Shown one piece after another: positions 54,236 through 64,000 of a stretch of 64,000 nucleotides of DNA (position 1 is the first letter of the stretch; every line of letters starts with the position of its first letter). Position numbers and translations under genes: made by a program. The stretch spans positions 26,981,807-27,045,806 of the forward strand of contig OY783206.1 in assembly GCA_963678705.1 (NCBI GenBank), read 5' to 3'. Origin of the DNA: Panorpa germanica. Lineage: Eukaryota; Arthropoda; Insecta; Mecoptera; Panorpidae. Below the pieces are notes generated by a model that saw nothing but the letters and a program-made list of their open reading frames with translations, was not told the DNA's origin and ran no database searches.

Positions 54236-55128
54236 GAAAATCCCTGAATGAGATGTACTAAGCTAAAAACTTGTGTAGTTCTTTGTTTTGACATTTTATA
54301 AGTTCTCTCAAATATCTCGTGGTGTAGCGCATGTCGTGATCTTCAAAGTGCATAGGTCACAAAAATCGGATTTTTGCAGATATCTTGCTTCCTATGCACT
54401 AAATGACATTTGCAGTTCTTAGTAAAGTTGTGGCCATTGATATTCACTTCAAATTTGACTTTACGCATTTTTCGAGTGTTTAACCGTTCCCGAGATATAG
54501 CACAGAGAGTGGTGTAGTCACAAGTAAGGTCTCTTCATAATTTTAATATTTTTGGTAAACAATTAACTTTGTAAAGCGTGCTACGAATTGGATTCCATAG
54601 TTGAACTTTTTAAAACTTGCAAACTTTATATTTAGCGTAATTTAACAGCTTTCATTTGCGTGAAAATATTTGAAATATGTTAAGCGGTTCGTGGTAGCCG
54701 CCATTTTGAATCTTCCATAAAACAGAGAGGGAGGAGCTCCATAGCTTAAAGTTATGTACTGATTAAACTCTCCACTGCAGCAAATTTCACATTTCTATCA
54801 GAAAGTGCGGTGTTAACCTGGATTGCCTCCCTACTATACTACACACGGATGCGCGGCTCCCACTCTGCGCGCTATATCTCGGGAACGGTTGATCACACGA
54901 AAAAATGCATAATATCAAATTTGTAGAGAATTTTATATTCTACAACTTTCATTTAGAGCTTAGGAAGCAAGATATCTGCAGAAAACCGAATCTTGTGACC
55001 TTTGACCTTTGAAAAACACGACTTGCGCACACGCTGCACTATGAGATATTTGAGAGAACTTATAAAATGTCAAAACAAAAATTTTTACAAGTTTTGAGCT
55101 TAGTTCCTCCCATTCCGAGGTTTAGTCC
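54236..55128. mobile_element. Second foldback element with inverted arms of about 260 bp
   Basis: The left arm carries ACTAAGCTAAAAACTTG, GACATTTTATAAGTTCTCTC, AGATATCTTGCTTCCTA and CGTTCCCGAGATATAGC. The right arm carries their inverses in reverse order (GCTATATCTCGGGAACG to CAAGTTTTGAGCTTAGT). It has no ORF and sits next to the first foldback. Confidence 0.7.
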
Positions 55129-55603
55129 TTATTTTACTGGAGTATAACAGGGGCAACTTGTTTAAAACGGGATTTGTTACCGGAAGACGTGGAAACGCGG
55201 CGCCCAGCGTCGTTCCGCTAATCGTGTGGTAGCTAATCGTGTGTAACAAAGTGAGATCCCAGAGCCCCCAGACGCGTACGTCGTTTTAACAAAGCTGAAA
55301 TTTCGAGAAGAAATAGTGTATTGTGTAGTTAAGAACTTGCTAGCTTGAAAGCGAGGTTCTTTTTCAAGTAGCAGGTGCAAACGTACATAAAAACGTTTTT
55401 GTATATGTTTTACGGAATATTGTTATTCACTATTGCTGGATCCCCCCCCCCCCTCCTCATCATGGGCTCTTATCCTACCTATAGTAGACAGGGGTGTAAT
55501 TTAAATTTGTTAGGGTCCCATGTAGCTGTAATGCGGCACTGGTTTGTCGATTTATTTAATGTTTTTTTTTTGTGTTGAAGCTAATTATTGTTTTTGTTTG
55601 CAG

Positions 55604-55929
55604 CTGGCACACCGAAACCGCCACCAGAATATGGTTCAAAAGAAGCAGGTGAAGATTGGTCCTGCGGGGCTCAGCTCAATCTGCGTTGTTGCCCAGCAGT
55701 ATTGTCAGATGTTGCCGAACCTGATTTACCCACATCGGGCAAAATACCTTGCCGATGTCGCTGCTCAGCAGTGCCTATGAAATGGGCTACTTCGTTGGTA
55801 CCGTTAACCGGTCCTCTTGCTACTGATTCACAAAACAATAGTGCAGAATCATTTTGTGTGAATAAGGATCGCGGCTGGGCAACTGCTGACCTTAGCATAA
55901 CGAAAAGAAAGAAACCAGCACGACCGTAG
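55604..55929 (+). CDS. Secreted protein, last exon (cysteine-containing)
   Basis: Acceptor TTTTTGTTTGCAG; it completes a codon begun in exon 3 and stays open to TAG. It encodes TPKPPPEYG, then DWSCGAQLNLRCCPAVL, KIPCRCRCSAVPMKW and SFCVNKDRGW, ending KRKKPARP. Seven cysteines (1 + 2 + 3 + 1) suggest disulfides or a metal site. The exon is markedly less AT-rich than the intron before it, as expected for coding sequence. A polyadenylation signal follows at 56124. Confidence 0.7.
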
Positions 55930-56123
55930 CACTGGAACAACGTCCTCCAGCTCCAGGCAACAATCTTCAAATTCCAGTACCAACCAGTGACAACTTCTAA
56001 CCAGTAATTTGGACGACCCTAAATTCAAACCACGGCACCGCAACATCCGCATCATGTATGTGTGTGTGACACGTGCTCGGTTTAGTCTCAATGTAATGTT
56101 CCATGTAAAAAGTAAATTGCTGC

Positions 56124-56129
56124 AATAAA
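56124..56129 (+). terminator. Polyadenylation signal of the secreted-protein gene
   Basis: AATAAA about 195 bases after the stop codon. Confidence 0.55.
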
Positions 56130-56219
56130 CAGTGCAAACAAACACTCAGCAAATGCAAATTATGTGTTGAAGACGTTTTCGAAACGTGATTATGTGTACT
56201 TAGGGTAGTTTCCAAATAG

Positions 56220-57866
56220 CAATCATTCGTACTAAGAATTTATGATGTAATATTATGTTTTCGGTGAAATTGTGTTATTTAAAGTGATAGTGTTAATTGT
56301 TTTAAGGATGTAACTACGCAAGGTAATGTACCAGAACTTTATTATTTTTACATTGTTTGATATTTCAACGTTCAAACTTAGTTTAATAGTCTTAATGAAC
56401 TGAATAGCAATATTAAAAAGACAACCACCTCCAGATTAAATAAAGCATCCAATATAGTTTTTACAATGCGTAACAGTTCTTCAAAAATCGAAGAGCATAA
56501 TTTACAAATAAAATAAAAATATTCTCCATTTTAGAAAAATCGTAAATACCCCTGAACATATACTACAACTTTAACACATACTGTAGTGCCATCTGTTAAA
56601 CAAATACATAACTATAAAATATTTTTAGTTTCTATATGTACCACAAACAAAATAAAATCACAATTATTCTAATAATTGTCATTAGTTTTTAGAAATAAAT
56701 TTTATAATATATTTAACAATAAAATAATAAATATGTATAAAGACATAAATTCGATTTATCAATTTCTGAGAATGGTGTGTTGTCAGTGGCCCGCTGTCAG
56801 TGGAAATGTAAATGTCATTTCAAGAGATGAAATGAGATCAAAATTCTTTTGATGTGCAGACCACGGCGCCTTTCAAAGAGAATGTATTATCCAGGTATGA
56901 CAAGTAATCCTTGAAGAAAACTGCTATCCTGTTTTGGAATGTTTTTCTGTAGAAATTTGACAACCGATTTTTTTCAAATTTGCAGATATCATTCATCAGA
57001 CACTAATGTATGTTGACAATTTTCTTGGTTTACCAAAATTATATATTTATCAAGTTATGATTAAAAAGGTGTGCAGGTTACATATCGTATAACTGCCCGC
57101 CATTTTGCTTAAGGCTGTCACAGTTCATACTCTCTTCATACACTCTGTTGCATAACGTTGTGGCAAGCCATCAAATATTTTTTCCTATCGTAGTAATGTC
57201 GAATAGCTTGATTTCAATTTGAGTAAGATATATCGAAGCACATTCTAAGCCATAGGCAGAAAATATATTTGGTTACGTTCAGGAAAAGAAATATCATATT
57301 TTAAAAATTAAGTTTATGGGGTGGGGTTATACATTTTTGCTTTTGAAACTTTCGCCTCTGTTTTTGATCCGAAATGCCTTCGAAACGGATCGCCCAAATG
57401 TCGATTCCCATGCTAAGTTCAGTTCTGGAATATCGTATTCGAATTTTATGTACAATTATTTGTAGGTTACTTATTATATTAGGCGATAAAACTGAAATCC
57501 AAACTTTAAATAGCTATATCTGCGTTAATTTTTGGATATTTAATAAAATAAAAACGCCAATATACGTTTATTTTAGGTAGTCGACGAAAAGTCGTAGTGT
57601 ACAGTAAACACAGGGCCGTAGAAAGATTTTGGGGGCTTATAGTGAGGCCCTCCCTGTTTCTGTACATCTTAAGTCAAAGAACCTTTTGTAATGGACTTGT
57701 GTCGTAAATCTATAACAGTGTACTATATATTGTCTCATTAATTATAAAAGAAATTCAACGTTATAGAACATTCCAAGACATGTGACCTCACGTCCGCTAT
57801 GTTGCTATCTATTTTGTACAACAGCGTAAAAAAAATGCCATGTTCATGACAGAATTCTAACAAGAT
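56220..57866. other. Gene-free stretch with R1 traces
   Basis: No gene. An inverted, incomplete R1 copy begins near 57690 (AATGGACTTGTGTCGTAAAT), includes ACATTCCAAGACATGTGACC and fades by about 57860. A short R1-like piece is near 57510-57580. Confidence 0.4.
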
Positions 57867-58020
57867 AACTGGTTACCAACCTTACAGCTCATAAATCTCT
57901 GCTATATGTATTTATATATCAAAATATCAAATATTATTTAAAGCTATTTCGAGGAACAATAAAATGTCAATATTATGTCTGCCGTAACAGGGTTAAATAA
58001 AATGAAAACTTATTATTCTT
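57867..58020 (-). repeat. Dispersed repeat R3, inverted copy
   Basis: Inverse of 58791-58936, sharing GGTTACCAACCTTACAGCTC, CTGCTATATGTATTTATATA and AATATTATGTCTGCC. It adjoins the truncated R1 copy. Confidence 0.6.
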
Positions 58021-58513
58021 TGCTAACTAGCGCATGCGTAAATAGTTAATCATTATCAGTACATGTATTATACATTTCTAGAATTTAAGATATTGTTCAC
58101 AACCCAAATTAAAATGAAAAATGGGCAATTGTACGGGGTCTACTTCAACGGAGGGACCCTAAACCAATCTTCACCAAATTCATACAGGACTAGAACAGAT
58201 TTACACTGAACCGAATAGTGTCTAAGATAAATTTGCACTGAATGGAATACAATCTGGCGATGCGCCCTATTTTTTTATATATATTTGTTTCCATTCTCCT
58301 CTTAGCATTAGCCTTAGCATTGCAACTGGCTTAGTATTTAATTTGGTTCGATTCGGATCTCTTTTATTGACTTTGCAACCCTGAATTTAAAACAAATGTT
58401 AAAAATAAAATCAACTTCGCGTGGAATTCGATGTCATTTCATATTGATGAAGCTGCATCATTTTTAATATGCATCACTTGTAGCTGCAGTTTCTACTTGT
58501 TCCTTTGGAGCTG

Positions 58514-59104
58514 AATGGGCTTGTGTCCTCATTCCTTAGTGATCGATTTTTCAATTGTTGATTGAAATTGATGTTAATAAATGTGTATTGGCGTGTCTAT
58601 TTTATTAAATATCTAAATATTGACGGAGATATAGTAATTAAAAGTTTGAATTGTAGTTTTAGCGCTAGAAATGGTCGGCCATATTTGTATGACGTGAAAT
58701 GCATTGTAACGTCAGTTATTTGTTGAGTAGGTCAGTGCTGTGGTAATGTTCTGTAGCTGTTGGTAGTCAAATAATCAAGTCAAATCATAGAATAATAAGT
58801 TTTTATTTTATTTAACGCTGCTAAGGCAGACATAATGTTGAAATTTGTTTGTTCCTTGAAATAGCTGTAAATAATATTTGATATTTTGATATATAAATAC
58901 ATATAGCAGAGATTTATGAGCTGTAAGGTTGGTAACCTTACACAAGGATTGTGATGTCACATGCACTTGGAATGTGTACAACGTTGAATCCCTTTAATAA
59001 TTAAAGAGACAAAATGACTTTTTTAATTGTTAATATCTCTTAACACATAAGGAGTTATTAAAAAATACTTTTATAGAAATTAAAACATAGGACAAAAGCC
59101 CATT
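58514..59104 (+). mobile_element. R1 inverted-repeat element, with an R3 copy inside
   Basis: The left end is AATGGGCTTGTGTCCTC and the right end AGGACAAAAGCCCATT. The interior matches the copies at 42795 and 47188, except that a stretch of the middle is replaced by R3 sequence (58791-58936). Confidence 0.65.
58791..58936 (+). repeat. Dispersed repeat R3, direct copy
   Basis: See 57867-58020; the same family is entered again at the right edge (63953). Confidence 0.6.
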
Positions 59105-59574
59105 AGTGGTATAGGATGCACTGGATGGACCTTTAAAACAAAGAGAAAATAATAAATGAGACAACTGATAAGCAGAGCCCGGATTTAAATGCATTTACAA
59201 ATTTGTATTTATGCTTTCTACATTGCATTTGAATTTATTTAAATGTTGTGAAGTAAAATACATATTTATCTCGCTATTAGATATTTTTGATGACTATTTT
59301 AATTTAATTGTTTTATTATAGGTTTACAACTTTACGCATTTAACAGCAAGAGATAACATAAACATCAATGAAGCAAAAAAAATATAACAAAAACATGTGA
59401 ACACCATAATTCGGTAGTCTTCGGGTTTATTTTTACTTGCAAATTTCGTGCAATTATTTAAGGATGTTTATTGCATTTAAATCCAGGCCCTGTTAAAAAT
59501 TAGATAATATTAGGGCCAGCAAACTCTGAAATAAAGAAAACTATTCACTGAGGCGGTTGGATCCACTACCAGTG

Positions 59575-60110
59575 TAGCTTCAGGCACATTTTCTGTTTCT
59601 GCAGCTGCATTACAGCATCTTTGTGGTAATGTGGATGGACCTATGAGGTTGAACCACTAAAGAGACCGTGCACTTTGGGTAGGCAGCAATTTGTTTCATC
59701 GTATAAAAATGTAAAACTCTATATTTATATTTGAATTCTCAGGGTAGTTCTCAGTATGTAAAATACTGTATTACAGTAACTCTGTTCAATACATCACTTA
59801 ACTCAAGATTTGGTTCTGCGCGTCAACTTTTTTGTTATAAAAGATACAGCAAAAAGTTATTAATAGAAGTTGTAGATAATGATATTGTCTACAAAAAAGT
59901 ATATGACTAAAATTTTGTGGCAGTTAGAGTTTTAAAGATAAACAAAAATTGACGTCAGACGAGAATTGACTTTCTAGATGGTGTCAGAATGAGGGCGTCA
60001 GAAAATTGCTTCATCCCCAAAATGCACGATCGTTCACCTGTGGCTGAAGTGACACTTCTACTGTAGGTGCAGATGCACTTAGCTTTGCTGTGGAAAAACT
60101 GAAATGTGAA
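59575..60110. repeat. Possible foldback-like repeat
   Basis: CGTGCACTTTGGGTAGGCAG near 59668 has an imperfect inverse (CTTCATCCCCAAAATGCACG) near 60010, with further weak inverse similarity outward. The ends are unclear. Confidence 0.3.
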
Positions 60111-60794
60111 CCAAATCTCTTAGCATTTTAAATGGCCTAAAAAATAAAGAAGTGGTATTAATTAAGAACTGTTTATTGTATTTTAAAGTTCTAAAAAGAG
60201 AGTTTAATTTTTTGAATCATGTAAGTGTTAACCTTGACTATTTTAACTCCTGTAACCTGGACAGGAAATTTTACATGACGGCCCTGTTGATGATGAACTG
60301 TTTTGCATTTCGCTACACATGTTTTCTTTTAATTCTTCAATAGTCTCTAAGTTGCTGAAATAAACTTTGCTTTTAAGCACCTGGCTTCTCAAACGTATAT
60401 AATTAATATATATTTTAATATTTACCTGGGGCAGGTTTATGCTCTTCCACGAGAGATTGTCTTATTTTGTGGACACAGCTTATACCCTGAATGGTACATA
60501 TTCCTAGAAACATGATTCGCAGACAGAGTTATTAGTGTGACTTCGTTTTTACCGCAAACCTCTGCTTTAAGATAAACTTTTCGTCCTCTATTTCTCGTAA
60601 CTTTATTGACTCAGTGCGCATCCTTAACGTATTTATAAGTCTTGTTTTCACAAAATGCATAGGATGATGATAGTAACATGGTATTACTTTTGCAGTAGTT
60701 GTAGACATCTACCCAGCACAGAAAATGTATTACATATAAATCAAACAGGTGAGGTACACGTCACAGACAAGAAATTTTCAACTTTAACCCTCAA

Positions 60795-61070
60795 TATCTC
60801 CTATTTCTTAATAAAAAGTGGTAAAATAAATATTACGTAGTGATTTTGACATGTTTTGAGTATACAATAAGCATAATAAAACATACAAAATGAAAAACAA
60901 AAGGCATAACTTATAATTACCAATAATAGTAATTATGTCGCACAAATTAAAAAAAGTGGAATAATGAGTATTACATGTATATCTTTTAAGTATATAATAA
61001 GAAACATAAAACATACTAAAATGCAGTAGTTTCTTTGCAAGTTTCAAAACAATAAATGTAGCGAACTAAA
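60795..61070. repeat. Relative of the MITE at 32836
   Basis: Shares AAAAAGTGGTAAAATAAATATTACGTAGTGATTT-type sequence (compare 33128-33165), and a worn end near GCGAACTAAATAAATAAG. Confidence 0.4.
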
Positions 61071-61633
61071 TAAATAAGTAAGCATTTACACTAAATACAA
61101 TTTAACATCAAACAATTGAAATTAAAAGAATGTAAAGAAAGTTAAACGGGTTTAATGACATTAATGGTTACTGATGGTTATTGACATTATCCAATCCTTG
61201 TTGTCAAATTCTATCTGTTAGTTGGGCATCACTACCAATAGATGGTTCTCTGCTTTAAAAACCAAGTCATGTTTAGAACCAAGTTCATCTCCAACATTGA
61301 AACCTAAATTACGACGCACCAAAACACTTTGAGAGGGGTCAAAAGTGTTATGACGTAACATGCAATATAAAATAGCATAATTAATTAACGAGAGGCCTTT
61401 ATTTGGGAACCATTCAATAGAACTGCGCTGTGTATTGATAAAGTTGCCTATCAAAACCTCGAATATACAATTATGTTATTCAATTTGCAATATTATAGAA
61501 GTTATTAACGATTGAAAAAGTCTTTTTTCTTTTGATAATTAAAGGAGTAAAAATTTACGAAAAATGACTTCCGTGTACGACGTCATTGCTTCCTCAGCTT
61601 CTTCCCCACTACCATTTGCTAACCTTTACAATC
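61071..61633. other. Gene-free stretch
   Basis: No gene. A worn R1-type piece lies at about 61420-61560 (TTATAGAAGTTATTAACGAT, also at 1690-1720). Confidence 0.35.
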
Positions 61634-61885
61634 CCCAGTAAACATTTTGGAGTCACTTTGACATCATGTTGGAGATGCGTATGATTTTTTTGTCATGAAA
61701 GAGTTCATTTATAGTTCAGTTTCTGACAATTCTTCATAAGAAATGTCTGTTTTATCGGCTACAGATGACGGAACCACTCCACCTGTCGGAATACAAATGA
61801 AGATAAAGTTGATGCGAACTATAATTGAAGTGAAATAGTGATAGAAACGTCACAAAATAGGGCACTTCACCAAATGTTTACTGGG
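61634..61885 (+). mobile_element. MITE with CCCAGTAAACA ends, second copy
   Basis: 252 bp with the same orientation, ends and interior as 42963-43216, nearly identical throughout (GTCGGAATACAAATGAAGAT, GTGAAATAGTGATAGAAACG). No ORF. Confidence 0.7.
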
Positions 61886-62152
61886 TCACTGTTAAACGAG
61901 AGATGCAGAATTAAACGTCAAAGCTGTAGCAGCTGTTGCGTCGACACATAATTTTTCAATATATTGTCGTGATGTAAAACGAAAAAAAAAAATAACATTA
62001 CTTATTATATTCTAACAAGTACGTGATGTCATCAACTACTAGGATAACAACCGGAATATTACGCAGTAAAACAAATTGCAAACTTAAATATAAAGGAATA
62101 CTTCAATAAAGAATTAAGAAATCAACCCCGAAAAATGAGTTCACAACACAAT
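61886..62152. repeat. Dispersed repeat family R2, copy 3
   Basis: Shares AAAGCTGTAGCAGCTGTTGC, GTCATCAACTACTAGGATAA and GAGTTCACAAC with 4246-4514 and 39492-39713. It abuts the MITE at 61634-61885. Confidence 0.55.
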
Positions 62153-62345
62153 TATATTCCGATTTCACGTTTCAAGTTTTATTAGCAGTAGATAATTTAA
62201 AATATAAAAACCTATATATTTAAAATTGATGATTTAACACGTTATTAGATAAAACTCTAAAAACTAAAATTATATACCTGTCTCGTTTGTTTTCATACTG
62301 AGCAAACATAAGTGCTTCTCGCTTAATGGTGAATACAGGAAAATA

Positions 62346-62815
62346 GTGTTGTAAACCATACTTCATTTCTATAAAAGTGTACTACATTTTGATAAAGTTG
62401 GCTATCAGAAACTAAAACATACAATACTTTAAATAAATCGCAAGAAAGATATTAAAAATTAAAATAACAATTGAGTGAACAATTTAATAAGCAGTTCTAT
62501 GACGTCACATTTATGAATTGCCTTCTCTGTTATACAACAGAGAGTAAACGAGATGCATGAAAGTGCCAGTCAGTTACTACAAACAAACTACATAACTTCT
62601 GCAGCTCGTAAACTTTCGATATTATAAATATTGTGAACAGCGAAAAACAAAATCGATTACTTATTAGGCTACGGTTGTTTCGTAGCATAAAAATATGATT
62701 GAAAATTAAGCGGCAACACTGTAATTCAAATTTTAAATAGCTATATCTCCGTAAACTTTTGGGTATTAGCATATATTTCAATCAGAAATTGAAAAAAAAC
62801 ACCCATAAAAAATAA
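62346..62815 (-). repeat. Worn inverted R1 copy
   Basis: On the minus strand it contains, in R1 order, CGGAGATATAGCTATTTAAA, TATAACAGAG and GTAGTACACTTTTATAGAAA. The ends are not preserved. Confidence 0.45.
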
Positions 62816-63437
62816 GACTTCCTTTGTAGTTATTTTCTACACATAAAAAAAAATTCCTTTCCAGTTAAAAGTATCTATTATCAATAAAATCAAATCTACG
62901 TTCATTATGGCACAATGTCACCTCCAAATTATTTTGTTTAAATATTTTCATTAAAATAATAATATATAATTAGAGCGTCACTATATTTAACTTATGAGGT
63001 TTTAACATTTTAAATTAGAAGCAATTACAAAAATAAATCTTCGAAATCGAAGTATGATTGTCATGTTCGAAAATGACGCACTGTTTTAAATCTATTAAAA
63101 CCCCACTATAAAGCATTTTATTAGGTTCCAAGCAAGTATGGAGGCACGCAAGCCGTTACGCTGGGTCGACGGCATATGCGTGTTTGTGTTCGATTACAAA
63201 TACCGAACAAGCCCGAATCTGTATAAACAGCGTTCGTGTTCACACGCAAACAATCGTTATTTTGTATGCCAGCACGTACATGTTCGTGTGTTGTCGGCTA
63301 AATAACACACATCGAAGAGCACGAATATTTGCTGTAGCTTAGTTTGAGGTCACGTTCACAAGGACTAGTGACATTATCACTTGTATACAAATAAATACCA
63401 AGCCAATATTAACTGTTTCAACTTAATATTAATAAAC
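62816..63437. other. 5' flank of the MADF gene
   Basis: AT-rich to about 63120, then a more balanced stretch (63125-63360) that is a plausible promoter or CpG-containing 5' region. No TATA box was identified. Confidence 0.35.
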
Positions 63438-63830
63438 ATGGATAAAGAAAGACTTAGTGAGTGGTCAAATAGTTACATTTTGGAGTTTTTGGAACTGTTT
63501 CAGGGGGAACCATGTATTTGGGACCCCTCAAACCCAGACAATCGAAATAGAAATAAAGTAGCGGAAGCGTGGGAAAGATTACAAAGTGCAGTAAGTTTTG
63601 AGTGCGATATAAACGATTTGAAAAGAAAAAAAAATTCGTTAATGGCGTCGTACAGAACTTTAGTAAGTAAAAAGAAAAAAATGTTAAAGTCTGGTAAAGC
63701 TAGTGATGAATTGTTAAAACCCACCTGGTTTGCGTTCGAATTAATGGATAGTTTTCTGGCGCCTGTCTACCTCTGCGATGACACAATGGATACTGATGTG
63801 AGTGACATATTATTATTAGTTAGGAATTAA
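63438..63830 (+). CDS. MADF-domain protein (single exon or first coding exon)
   Basis: Start MDKERLSEWS; the longer frame above has no better start. Residues about 10-90 form a MADF (Myb/SANT-like) DNA-binding domain: LEFLELFQGEPCIWDPS, NRNKVAEAWERL, INDLKRKKNSLMASYRTL. A WFAFELMDSFLAP segment follows, common in insect MADF proteins. As read, the frame ends at 131 residues, with an AATAAA at 63927. However, a strong donor (GAT/GTGAGT at 63797/63798) lies just before the end, so the protein may continue in exons beyond the window. MADF proteins act as host transcription factors or as accessory proteins of Harbinger-type transposons; the sequence does not decide between these. Confidence 0.75.
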   Translation: MDKERLSEWSNSYILEFLELFQGEPCIWDPSNPDNRNRNKVAEAWERLQSAVSFECDINDLKRKKNSLMASYRTLVSKKKKMLKSGKASDELLKPTWFAFELMDSFLAPVYLCDDTMDTDVSDILLLVRN

Positions 63831-63926
63831 ACCTCAATCCCAGCATAATTTTAAGGTGTCACACACATGGCAAAATGCTTAATCATCTCTACACTAGTTT
63901 TAATTTTGGTTTTTGGCGCCGTTTTA

Positions 63927-63932
63927 AATAAA
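63927..63932 (+). terminator. Possible polyadenylation signal of the MADF gene
   Basis: AATAAA about 97 bases after the unspliced stop; relevant only if the GTGAGT donor is not used. Confidence 0.35.
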
Positions 63933-63952
63933 GGCATACTCTATACTCTATA

Positions 63953-64000
63953 TAACCCTGCTAAGGCAGACATAATATTGAAATTGTTCCTTGAAATAGC
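63953..64000 (+). repeat. Dispersed repeat R3, cut by the right edge
   Basis: ACCCTGCTAAGGCAGACATA and TTCCTTGAAATAGC match 58810-58868 in the same orientation. Confidence 0.55.

Larger units (their letters stand above)
49266..55603 (+). other. Long last intron of the secreted-protein gene
   Basis: 6.3 kb between donor GTGAGTAC and acceptor TTTTTGTTTGCAG. It contains purine-rich degraded sequence (about 49800-51800), a transposase remnant, a LINE remnant, a purine-rich dispersed repeat and two foldback elements. No other gene is supportable inside it. A tract of 12 cytosines lies at about 55442-55453. Confidence 0.6.

Noticed and set aside
55671-56215. Minus-strand frames opposite the last exon of the secreted-protein gene.
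   Set aside because: Antisense to a well-supported exon with matching splice phase; no independent support.
1-64000. CRISPR array, bacterial operons, rRNA or tRNA genes.
   Set aside because: The regularly repeated units are zinc fingers within ORFs. Nothing resembling a direct-repeat/spacer array, rRNA or a tRNA cloverleaf was recognised by eye.

Overview
The window looks like AT-rich insect (at least arthropod) nuclear DNA. The evidence is eukaryotic splice sites, C2H2 zinc-finger genes with standard linkers, an RCC1 gene, a MADF-domain exon, a BEL/Pao retrotransposon and many short inverted-repeat elements. The order of insect cannot be fixed from the sequence alone. All calls were made by eye; no database search or alignment program was run.

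Positions 1-36,550 hold a tandem cluster of paralogous C2H2 zinc-finger genes, all on the minus strand. There are ten finger-bearing genes (6 to 13 recognisable fingers each, except one divergent member with 4) and an eleventh, N-terminal-only exon cut by the left edge. Each finger ORF is one coding exon. A splice acceptor lies a few bases before a shared start (MEN/MEK/MKN). Seven genes keep the same promoter/first-exon module upstream: a TATA-like box, a GCTGTCAAA-type motif, then a short exon ending in a GTAAGTG donor. The proteins share an N-terminal segment with two psi-K-x-E motifs (IKIE and IKVE), and some keep a C2HC knuckle. A short coding-like module, possibly a relic terminal exon, recurs downstream of most members. 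The left three units look like roughly 3.3-kb tandem duplications.

Positions 17,978-24,702 hold a BEL/Pao LTR element that looks whole. It has 329-bp LTRs that appear identical, a 5-bp ATTGG target duplication and one 1,726-codon Gag-Pol frame. It sits antisense in the 5' intron of the sixth finger gene, separating that gene from its promoter.

Positions 36,550-43,700 hold dispersed repeats, a decayed THAP-like exon and otherwise nothing clear. An RCC1-type gene lies at 43,965-45,269 (minus). A four-exon plus-strand gene, 48,635-55,929, encodes a secreted, histidine-rich then cysteine-rich protein of about 259 residues. Its 6.3-kb last intron carries a LINE remnant, a transposase remnant and two adjacent long inverted-repeat (foldback) elements.

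Positions 56,200-63,400 are repeats and unassigned DNA. A MADF-domain protein begins at 63,438 near the right edge.
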